NCBI GenBank assembly: GCA_910588245.1
Contig: CAJUQP010000016.1
Span: 1-64,000 of the forward strand
Source of the DNA: an uncultured Muribaculaceae bacterium
GTDB lineage: Bacteria > Bacteroidota > Bacteroidia > Bacteroidales > Muribaculaceae
Direction: 5' to 3'
DNA: 64,000 bases
The notes beneath the pieces were generated by a model that worked only from the letters and a program-made list of their open reading frames with translations, did not search any database and was not told the origin of the DNA. Position numbers and translations under genes: made by a program. Each line of letters starts with the position of its first letter. The stretch's first letter is position 1. Below, one piece after another: positions 1 through 7,284 of the stretch.

Positions 1-117
1 TATTACCCTTCGCAAACTCACTTCCGTTAACAATCGTTTTTAAACAACCTCTTAGACTTTCCACCGGATATCCGCGGCTGATTGTCAGTAATGAGGGAGG
101 ATATCACTTGGACACTG

Positions 118-172
118 CAAAGGTACAACTATTTTTGTAGTTGACAAACAAATTCAACTATTTTTATAGTTG
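118..172 (-). promoter_or_regulatory. Promoter with two BlaI/MecI-like operators
   Basis: Read on the minus strand there is a -7 box TACCTTTG (125 to 118) and a -33 box TTTG (148 to 145), 19 nt apart, a good Bacteroidota promoter. Two near-identical palindromes, CAACTATTTTTGTAGTTG (126-143) and CAACTATTTTTATAGTTG (155-172), lie in the spacer and just upstream. The first fills the spacer, as expected for a repressor that blocks polymerase. The CTA/TAG dyad resembles operators of BlaI/MecI/CopY winged-helix repressors; that assignment is inference. The regulated gene lies beyond position 1. Confidence 0.6.
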
Positions 173-231
173 AACGGGCAAAAAAACACTTCTAAGGAAA
201 TGCCATCCACCTATCCGCGGATAAATATAGA

Positions 232-282
232 AAGCAGGACTGAAACAGCAGCTATTCATTTTTGCCTGTCTCAGTCCTGCTT
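232..282 (-). terminator. Inverted repeat downstream of acyl-CoA ligase
   Basis: AAGCAGGACTGA (232-243) pairs perfectly with TCAGTCCTGCTT (271-282), giving a 12-bp stem with a 27-nt loop. It follows the stop codon of the minus-strand ligase gene. No clean U-run follows, so it is either a weak terminator or an RNA-stabilising hairpin. Confidence 0.45.
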
Positions 283-340
283 AGAGCGCTCTTAAAACAA
301 TCTTACGCGTAATCGCTCCTTATCAACTTATACTGTTATG

Positions 341-2002
341 TCAACGTGTGTAGAGGAAGCGTTTGATGCTTCGTTTCGGAGTCTTCTCAAATTCGTTGGG
401 CATAAGCACTATCTTCGCTATCTGCTCGTAAGGGGCCACGAGTTTATTGAGCTCCTTGCGCACATTCTCCATGGCGTCGTCCATATCTCCGACCGAGACA
501 CCGAGTTTATCGATCGCCTCATAGTCGGGATACACAAGCGCCGTCAGTTTTCCGTCGCGGTCTACGACAAGGCTTTCGGAAACAAACGGCATATTGTTGA
601 GCTTAGCCTCAATCTCCTCAGGATATATGTTCTGGCCTGACGATGAGAGCAGCATGGTCTTGGAGCGCCCTCGCAGGAAAAGCGTGCCGTCGCTGCTACG
701 TGTGCCCATGTCGCCGGTGTGAAGCCAGCCCTCAGCGTCGATCACGGCCGCCGTAGCCTCAGGATTCTTGAAATAACCCTTCATAAGATTGGTGCCCCTA
801 ACACATATCTCGCCGGGGATATGCTCCGGATCAGGCGACTCCACCTTGCTCTCCATGATGGGAAGGGTCTTCCCCGACGACCCGACGATAAACTTACGCC
901 ACGGAGTGTAGGAGATGAGAGGTCCGCATTCCGTCATGCCGTAGCCCACTGTAAAAGGAAACTTTATCTTGTGAAGGAACTCCTCAACCTCATGGTTGAG
1001 CGGTGCTCCACCGACAATCACCTCCTCAAACTCGCCGCCGAATGCATCGACAAGCTTCTTGCGAATCTTGGAATAGATAAGCGAGTCAAGAAATGGCACC
1101 GCAAGCGTCCAGCGCATGGTCCCCTTTGAAATCATCGGCAATATCTGGTTCTTATAGATCTTCTCGAGAATCAGAGGCACACAGACCACAAGATTAGGCC
1201 TAACCTCTGCCAGGGCCTTCAGCAGCACACGTGGCGATGGGGTCTTGCCAAGAAGCGTGACATGCGAGCCTACCGCAAGTGGCGTGAGCATATCAAAGGC
1301 ACACCCATAGGCATGTGCCATAGGAAGGAATGCCAAGGCCCTCGAGTTGCGGAAGTGCAATTCAGAATGAATGCCGAAACACACGTTGCCAGCAAGATTC
1401 TCTCCAGTAAGCATCACTCCTTTGGAAAAGCCAGTGGTGCCGGAAGTATAGTTTATCTCCGTCACCTCATCGTTGTCACGGTCAATATACTTCACATCAC
1501 CACTCGTATAGCCGTGTGTATAACGACGGTTGAACCGACGTTTAAGCAGTCTTATATGTCTTTGCAATTCTGTGTCGGGGGCCTCATGAAGCACATTTCT
1601 TGTCTCAAGGCTAAGCACTCCGCTCACATTCAGAAGCGACTCCGGCTCTATATGTTCCCATATATTGTCAGAGACAATGAAAAGGCGGGCTTCCGAATGA
1701 TTCACTATATGCGTCACATCAAGAGGATTAAACTCAGGAAGAATAGGCACTATCACCCCACCGTAGGTGACCGTGGCCATATAGGCCCTGACCCACTCCA
1801 CAGAGTCCTTTCCGCAAAGAGCCACCTTATCGCCCGGTTTCAGGCCAAGCGACTCAAACAACATATGGATCTGCGCGATGCTGGTAGCGAACTCCCCGTA
1901 TGTTATGGTATTGTTCTTACCGTATTCCGACAACGCGGGAAGATCCCAGTTTTCAATGAAACTCCGCTCGTATATTTTTATAAAATTCTGTATCTTCATC
2001 AT
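341..2002 (-). CDS. AMP-forming acyl-CoA synthetase (long-chain fatty acid-CoA ligase family)
   Basis: An adenylate-forming enzyme that activates a carboxylic acid with ATP and joins it to CoA. Visible motifs are the P-loop-like YTSGTTGFSKGVML (about residue 185), GYGMTECGP (about 352), GWLHTGDMG (about 425) and a C-terminal KTPKRSIKR carrying the usual adenylation lysine. At 553 residues it is full length for the family. There is no signal peptide, so it is cytoplasmic. It starts 11 bp after the iron alcohol dehydrogenase, so the two form an operon; a link between alcohol or aldehyde and acyl-CoA metabolism is inference. Substrate chain length cannot be read from the sequence. Confidence 0.88.
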   Translation of the reverse strand: MMKIQNFIKIYERSFIENWDLPALSEYGKNNTITYGEFATSIAQIHMLFESLGLKPGDKVALCGKDSVEWVRAYMATVTYGGVIVPILPEFNPLDVTHIVNHSEARLFIVSDNIWEHIEPESLLNVSGVLSLETRNVLHEAPDTELQRHIRLLKRRFNRRYTHGYTSGDVKYIDRDNDEVTEINYTSGTTGFSKGVMLTGENLAGNVCFGIHSELHFRNSRALAFLPMAHAYGCAFDMLTPLAVGSHVTLLGKTPSPRVLLKALAEVRPNLVVCVPLILEKIYKNQILPMISKGTMRWTLAVPFLDSLIYSKIRKKLVDAFGGEFEEVIVGGAPLNHEVEEFLHKIKFPFTVGYGMTECGPLISYTPWRKFIVGSSGKTLPIMESKVESPDPEHIPGEICVRGTNLMKGYFKNPEATAAVIDAEGWLHTGDMGTRSSDGTLFLRGRSKTMLLSSSGQNIYPEEIEAKLNNMPFVSESLVVDRDGKLTALVYPDYEAIDKLGVSVGDMDDAMENVRKELNKLVAPYEQIAKIVLMPNEFEKTPKRSIKRFLYTR

Positions 2003-2013
2003 ATTATATAAAA

Positions 2014-3189
2014 TTAAAGGGCAAGACGGTATATCTCACGACAATCGTCCATGGTCAGCGGCACATACTTGCCGAGCGATGGGCCCATGTTGTATTCGAG
2101 GCTCTTCACCATAGCCTCGATATCCGGCTCCTTCCCCACGAGCTCACGCAAGGAAGTGGTAAGGCCTATGTCATGATAGAAATCCTTAAGCGCGCTTATC
2201 CCGGCTGCTATGATATGGTCAGTGTCAAAGCCCTGAGGGTTAACGCTCATCACGTTGATGGCGAACTTCCATGCCATGTCAGGATTCCTCTTAGCCACAA
2301 ACAGCAACCACGCGGGAACTATGCACGCCAGGCCGGCTCCGTGGGCCACGTCGTAAAAGGCCGACACCTCATGTTCAAGCCGGTGTGACGACCAATCCTC
2401 CTCCTTTCCTACCCCGCAGAGACCGTTGTGGGCGAGCGTACCTGCCCACATGATGTCGGCACGGGCCTCATAGTCGTCAGGATTCACGCGGAGGGTAAGG
2501 GCCTGATCCATGATATCGCGCATGATTGCCTCCGAATAGGCGTTGACGAGCTGGGCTGTGGTATTGGAGAAATAGCGTTCGAATATATGGCATAACATAT
2601 CGGCCACTCCACAGGCTGTCTGAAACCAAGGAAGCGACATCGTCAACTCAGGATTCATCACTGCGAAACGCGGACGGATCAGCTCCGAACCGATTGATAT
2701 CTTATGGAGACCGTCGGCATCTTTCTTCGTAATCACTGTCTTGCAGCTCCCCTCGCTTCCGGCTGCGGGAATAGTGAGCACAACTCCTATAGGCAATGCA
2801 GCCGAGGGCGTGGACTTTCCGCAGTAGAAATCCCAGAAATCGCCACTGTAGACAGCACCGACCGCAATGGCCTTCGCGGTATCGATCACTGATCCCCCTC
2901 CTACGGCAAGCATAAAGGTCACTCCCTCTTTTACGGCCATGGCGATACCCTCATACACGAGATCGGCTTCCGGATTGGGTTTCACACCTTTGAGCGTGAC
3001 GTAGTCAAGCCCCTCCGCCTTAAGAGAGTCGGTCACTTCTTTGATCAGTCCGGAGCGCTCCGCAGAGCCGCCTCCGTATACAAGCATGACTTTTCCGGCG
3101 CCATAGCGCTTAAGAGTTTTTCCCACCTCCTTCTGGGTGCCCCGGCCGAAAATGAATTCCGTAGGCGAATGAAAGATGAAATTGTCCAT
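2014..3189 (-). CDS. Iron-containing alcohol dehydrogenase (BDH/YqhD-like)
   Basis: NAD(P)H-dependent group III alcohol dehydrogenase reducing aldehydes or ketones, cytoplasmic. The N-terminus FHSPTEFIFGRGTQKEVG and the cofactor motif GGGSVIDTAKA (about residue 95) are typical of the butanol dehydrogenase branch. The metal ligands expected in the C-terminal helical domain are present: D and H in GVADMLCHIFE, and two histidines in LEHEVSAFYDVAHG. The 391-residue length is normal. It is the first gene of a two-gene operon with the acyl-CoA ligase and lies behind a strong terminator hairpin (3334-3371). Physiological substrate unknown; disposal of excess reductant is plausible. Confidence 0.88.
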   Translation of the reverse strand: MDNFIFHSPTEFIFGRGTQKEVGKTLKRYGAGKVMLVYGGGSAERSGLIKEVTDSLKAEGLDYVTLKGVKPNPEADLVYEGIAMAVKEGVTFMLAVGGGSVIDTAKAIAVGAVYSGDFWDFYCGKSTPSAALPIGVVLTIPAAGSEGSCKTVITKKDADGLHKISIGSELIRPRFAVMNPELTMSLPWFQTACGVADMLCHIFERYFSNTTAQLVNAYSEAIMRDIMDQALTLRVNPDDYEARADIMWAGTLAHNGLCGVGKEEDWSSHRLEHEVSAFYDVAHGAGLACIVPAWLLFVAKRNPDMAWKFAINVMSVNPQGFDTDHIIAAGISALKDFYHDIGLTTSLRELVGKEPDIEAMVKSLEYNMGPSLGKYVPLTMDDCREIYRLAL

Positions 3190-3333
3190 AATATGATTTC
3201 GGGATTTAATTGAATATATACTCTCAATATGAAAGTCTCGCCTATCTTACCCGCTATCTCATAGGATAAGGGCAGGGCATACACTTACATAACAAATAAT
3301 TCAGGACTTCTGACATATTTTCCTTCTCAAAAA

Positions 3334-3371
3334 CAGACGCATGCCAAGGAAGCGCCGATGGCATGCGTCTG
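3334..3371 (-). terminator. Strong, probably bidirectional terminator
   Basis: CAGACGCATGCCA pairs with TGGCATGCGTCTG (13 bp, 12-nt loop). Five A precede it on the plus strand, giving a U-run for minus-strand transcripts, and six T follow it. It ends the POT transporter operon (minus) and insulates the alcohol dehydrogenase gene. Confidence 0.8.
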
Positions 3372-3400
3372 TTTTTTATGTCTGACGGTATGTCAATATG

Positions 3401-5104
3401 TCATATCTCGACTTCCGCCGCGAGTTTCTCACCCTCTGCCACCTGCTTCATGGCAGGTTCATCGGAAGTAGCGACCTCAAGCTTCTTCATGATGGCGAAT
3501 ATAAACGCCGCGGAGAGGAGACAGAGTGAAATGAGGATTGCCCATATGCTCCACACGGGAATCTTGCCCCAGAGCACCATCGGAATAGACACGAGATAGT
3601 TTCCTATCGCCGTCGCGGCAAACCAACCGCCCATCATGGCACCCTTCAGCTTCGGAGGAGCGACCTTGCTGACGAAAGAGATGCCCATCGGCGACAGCAG
3701 AAGTTCGGCAAACGTAAGCAAAAGATATGTAGTGATCAGCCAGTTGGGCGATACCGCGCCACTCGTGCCGACAATAGCAAGCGATCCGAGAAGCATCACC
3801 ACATAGGCGATGGCGGCCATTATCATTCCATAGCCGATCTTACGCGGTGCGGAAGGTTCTTTCCCGCGCTTGGCAAGCCAGCCGAATATGGCGAGCGATA
3901 CTGGAGTGAGCGCCACGACATAGAAGGGGTTGAACTGCTGGAACTGCTGGGGCTGGATGCCGGTCAGCGGATCGGGGGTTGACGAATAGAAATACCAGAG
4001 AGCCCAGGCCACGAGCGCGAGGATAGCCACGGAGACTATACGTCCGGTCGTGCCTTTCGACTGGAAAAGATTAAAGAGAGCGTAGACTCCCACAGCCACT
4101 GCAGTAAGCGCCCATACATTGAATCCTATCCTGGTCCAGCCGCCGGCGTCGGAAGCCGTGCAACTCTTGGCAAACTCGGTGAGGGTAGCGCCATTCTGGC
4201 TGAACACCATCCAGAAGAATATCACCACCGCGAAGACGAGGAGCAGGGCGACCACACGCTGGCGGGTCTGCGCCGGCGTGAGCTCTACCTCCGCAGCCTT
4301 GACAGCCGTAGCGGCAGCTGCCTTCTTCTTGTCGCCGATGATATGAGAGAATGTGGAGCGTCCGCAGAAATAAATCAGGAAACTCAGCACCAGGGAGGCG
4401 CACGCCACAGCGAAAGCATATCCATAGCCCGTGGTCAACGTCGTTATATACTCGTTGGCGAACGCGGTCAGGTCGGTAGCCGCCATGCCGTTTGCGGCGA
4501 TCGCCTGCGCGAGTTCAGCGCCGTTCTCAGCCCCGTCGAGATATGCGTTGCATAGCGCGGGGAGCGACGACACATAAGTGAGACCATGAGCCTTGAGAGC
4601 CATATTGGTCATCGCTGTGGCAGCCATGGGGGCATACATGGAGCCGATGTTGATCGCCATATAGAACAGCGAGAACGCGGCATCACGCTGTCCGCTATAG
4701 CGGCTCTCGTTGTAGAGGTCGCCGACCATCACCTGGAGGTTGCCCTTGAAAAGGCCTGTGCCACAAGCTATCAGGAGCAGGGCGGCGCAGAGTATCACAA
4801 GCGATGATGTGCTACGGATATCGGTGGGGACAGCCATCACAAGATATCCGAGGAACATGACGAAAAGACCGGTCACGACACATTTGGAGAAGCTCCATTT
4901 GTCGGCCACCCATCCTCCGATGAGAGGCATGAAATAGACCACGGCGAGGAATCCGGCGTAGATCTGACCCGACACCGTGGCATCGAGTCCGAACTTCGCC
5001 TGGATGTAGAGAAGGAATATGGCCAGCATCGTGTAATAGCCGAAGCGCTCGCCAGTGTTGGCGAGCGACAGCACATAGAGTCCGGCCGGATGATTCTTGA
5101 ACAT
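3401..5104 (-). CDS. POT/PTR2-family peptide transporter (second of tandem pair)
   Basis: Proton-coupled oligopeptide transporter of the major facilitator superfamily, inner membrane. The N-terminus ANTGERFGYYTM matches the first-helix POT signature, and a PTR2-like segment KGNLQVMVGDLY follows at about residue 120. At 567 residues it is somewhat long, with an extended central region around 180-330 and a charged C-terminal tail. The usual ExxER motif of helix 1 appears here as NTGER: the first glutamate is Asn. It lies 23 bp after a paralogue of the same family, so the two are co-transcribed. Di/tripeptide uptake is the family function; specificity is unknown. Confidence 0.87.
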   Translation of the reverse strand: MFKNHPAGLYVLSLANTGERFGYYTMLAIFLLYIQAKFGLDATVSGQIYAGFLAVVYFMPLIGGWVADKWSFSKCVVTGLFVMFLGYLVMAVPTDIRSTSSLVILCAALLLIACGTGLFKGNLQVMVGDLYNESRYSGQRDAAFSLFYMAINIGSMYAPMAATAMTNMALKAHGLTYVSSLPALCNAYLDGAENGAELAQAIAANGMAATDLTAFANEYITTLTTGYGYAFAVACASLVLSFLIYFCGRSTFSHIIGDKKKAAAATAVKAAEVELTPAQTRQRVVALLLVFAVVIFFWMVFSQNGATLTEFAKSCTASDAGGWTRIGFNVWALTAVAVGVYALFNLFQSKGTTGRIVSVAILALVAWALWYFYSSTPDPLTGIQPQQFQQFNPFYVVALTPVSLAIFGWLAKRGKEPSAPRKIGYGMIMAAIAYVVMLLGSLAIVGTSGAVSPNWLITTYLLLTFAELLLSPMGISFVSKVAPPKLKGAMMGGWFAATAIGNYLVSIPMVLWGKIPVWSIWAILISLCLLSAAFIFAIMKKLEVATSDEPAMKQVAEGEKLAAEVEI

Positions 5105-5127
5105 CTTATACTGTTGTTGACGTCGGT

Positions 5128-6651
5128 TTACTTGGTAACTCTCTCAAGCCAGTTGACCATGGAGAACATTATGCCCATGGAAACAAGGCAAACGCTGAGG
5201 AATACTGTCCATGCCACCCATATCGGGCATGCATTGTAGATAAGGGGACCGATCCAGAGCAGAAGGTTGCCTACGGCGGTGGCGCCGAGCCAGAGACCCT
5301 GGCAAAGGCCCTGCAGATGCTTGGGAGCTACTTTTGACACGAATGAGAGTCCGAGCGGGGATATGAAAAGCTCAGCGACTGTAAGGAAGAAATAGAGCAC
5401 GAAGAGCACCCACGGACCGGTCTTCATAGCCTCTGCCTCTGTGGGAGAAAGAGCCTTGAAAGCCTCTGCCGAAGGATATCCCTGGATTAGGGAGAATACT
5501 GCCAGGAAAATGTAGGCAAGACCTGCGAGGCCCATGCCTATGGCTATCTTGCGGGGAGTGGATATCTCCTTGCCGCGACGCGACAGGGCGGAGAAAAGCC
5601 ACATTACAACGGGAGTAAGAACAATCACATAGAAGGGATTGAGTGCCTGCCATATCTCAGGCTGCACGGAGTCTGTCTTCACGAAATCGCGAGCGAAAAG
5701 CGAGAGTGATGTGCCGTTCTGGTGGAAAGAGAACCAGAAGAAGATAGCGATACCGAGCACGGCGAAGAGAGCGTACATGCGCTGTTTGATCTCCTTGGCC
5801 ATACGGGCTTTCTCCTCTGCGGAATACTGCACCGTCTCCTCTTTCGTTTTCTTTGCCGGGGAGGGGAGCTGACGTTTGGTGCCCAGGAAGATGCCGAGAG
5901 AAAGGAGCATGGCAGCGACAGAGGCTATAAACGAATAGTGTATGCCTGTGTTGAATACGTTGAGGTATGTGGTGCAGAATTCCGATACATTACCCTGCAC
6001 ATTACCTCCGACTTCCGTAATGAGAGCATACAGATTGTTGAGGTTCTGGGTGTTCATGCTGTCGGTCAGGCTGAGATACTCATGGCAGAGAGCCGGCAGT
6101 GAGGCATTGTAGCTGAGATCGTGCACACCGAGCCACCAGCTACGGAGCAGAGGAGCGACAAACGGAGCGATAAGGCCTCCGATATTGATGAACACATAGA
6201 AAATCTGGAATCCGGAGTCGCGCTGCGACGCATAACGGGGATTGTCGTAGAGCTGTCCTACGATAGCCTGCAGGTTGCCTTTGAAAAGGCCGTTGCCGAA
6301 CGCTATCAGGAAAAGCGCGCCGCATGTGAGGGTAAGCAGCCAGGTCTGGTTTTCAGCAGTGGCGAAAATCGGGAACGCCAGCACGATATAGCCGAGAGTC
6401 ATGATACAGAGACCCGTGATAATCGTGCCCTTGTAGTTCTGCGTCTTGTCGGCGATCAGACCGCCTACGAGACTCAACACATAGATTCCCGCATAGAAGA
6501 AGGAATAGATCAGGGCGCTCGTCTCCTCCTTGAGTCCGAATTTCGAACAAAGGAAAAGCACCAGCACCGCATTCATGATGTAATAGCCGAAACGCTCGCC
6601 CATGTTGCTGAGGGCGGCAGGGATAAGGCCTTTGGGTTGGTTCTTAAACAT
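5128..6651 (-). CDS. POT/PTR2-family peptide transporter (first of tandem pair)
   Basis: A 507-residue polytopic membrane protein with the POT first-helix signature SNMGERFGYYIM and KGNLQAIVGQLY at about residue 122, homologous to the downstream gene across both six-helix bundles. It is the first gene of the two-gene transporter operon, which ends at the hairpin at 3334-3371. As in the partner, the ExxER motif reads NMGER, lacking the first glutamate often implicated in proton coupling. The pair probably arose by tandem duplication and then diverged strongly, which suggests different peptide preferences. Confidence 0.87.
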   Translation of the reverse strand: MFKNQPKGLIPAALSNMGERFGYYIMNAVLVLFLCSKFGLKEETSALIYSFFYAGIYVLSLVGGLIADKTQNYKGTIITGLCIMTLGYIVLAFPIFATAENQTWLLTLTCGALFLIAFGNGLFKGNLQAIVGQLYDNPRYASQRDSGFQIFYVFINIGGLIAPFVAPLLRSWWLGVHDLSYNASLPALCHEYLSLTDSMNTQNLNNLYALITEVGGNVQGNVSEFCTTYLNVFNTGIHYSFIASVAAMLLSLGIFLGTKRQLPSPAKKTKEETVQYSAEEKARMAKEIKQRMYALFAVLGIAIFFWFSFHQNGTSLSLFARDFVKTDSVQPEIWQALNPFYVIVLTPVVMWLFSALSRRGKEISTPRKIAIGMGLAGLAYIFLAVFSLIQGYPSAEAFKALSPTEAEAMKTGPWVLFVLYFFLTVAELFISPLGLSFVSKVAPKHLQGLCQGLWLGATAVGNLLLWIGPLIYNACPIWVAWTVFLSVCLVSMGIMFSMVNWLERVTK

Positions 6652-6731
6652 TGGTGATGGGTTTTGGTGTTAGTTCTACGGTTAGAAAGCGGTTCCGGAA
6701 AGTTTGTGCTGACTCGTCCGGTGGGGCCCGG

Positions 6732-7160
6732 TCATTTGCTGTCGAGCATCTTGAAGGCTTTGGCATAGTTCTCGATCTGCCTTACCATCGCCACCAGGCC
6801 ATTGCTTCTGGTTGGCGACAGATGCTCCTTGAGCCCTATCCTGTCGATGAAATAAAGATCGGAGCCGAGGATCTCGTCGGGCGTACGGTCATCGAGCACC
6901 CGCATCAGCAAGGCTACGATACCCTTCACGATCAACGCATCGGAATCTGCCATGAAATGAATCCGTCCGTCATCAAGCCGGTTGGCGGTGATCCACACCC
7001 GGCTTTGGCATCCCTCTATGAGGTTGGACGGCGTCTTCTCCCCTTCCGGGAATTCCGGGAGGGTATTGCCCAGGTCTATGATATAGGCGTAGCGGTCCAT
7101 CCAGTCGGTCAGACCCTCGAATTCTTCAATTATCTCGTCTTGGCATTCGTTGACTGTCAT
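6732..7160 (-). CDS. sufE: SufE-family cysteine desulfurase activator
   Basis: SufE takes persulfide sulfur from the desulfurase SufS and passes it to the Suf Fe-S cluster scaffold. The 142-residue protein contains LIEGCQSRVWI, with the conserved acceptor cysteine at about residue 49, and the family's N-terminal segment IIEEFEGLTDWMDRYAYIIDLG. No sufS or sufBCD lies in this window, so it is separated from the rest of the Suf system here. It has its own promoter just upstream (7241-7271). Full length, no anomalies. Confidence 0.9.
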   Translation of the reverse strand: MTVNECQDEIIEEFEGLTDWMDRYAYIIDLGNTLPEFPEGEKTPSNLIEGCQSRVWITANRLDDGRIHFMADSDALIVKGIVALLMRVLDDRTPDEILGSDLYFIDRIGLKEHLSPTRSNGLVAMVRQIENYAKAFKMLDSK

Positions 7161-7240
7161 AATGAAATCTTTTTAGCAGGCGCTTAGTGTCCTTTCCTCA
7201 GATAAGTCACGAGAAAAAGGCACAGGTCCTTTACGATGTG

Positions 7241-7271
7241 CAAATATAGGAATTTTCATCCATATCCGCAA
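7241..7271 (-). promoter_or_regulatory. Promoter of sufE
   Basis: On the minus strand a -7 box TATATTTG (7248 to 7241) lies 20 nt after a TTG -33 box (7271 to 7269), matching the Bacteroidota consensus. The start codon of sufE follows about 80 bp downstream. Confidence 0.6.
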
Positions 7272-7284
7272 CATTTGAACCAAC

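Larger units (their letters stand above)
1..340. other. Gene-free left edge
   Basis: I see no coding region here. It holds a minus-strand promoter with two operators (118-172, separate entry), a 12-bp perfect palindrome TATCCGCGGATA at 212-223 with a related TATCCGCGG at 70-78, and an inverted repeat at 232-282 downstream of the acyl-CoA ligase. The gene driven by the promoter must start left of the window. Confidence 0.7.
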
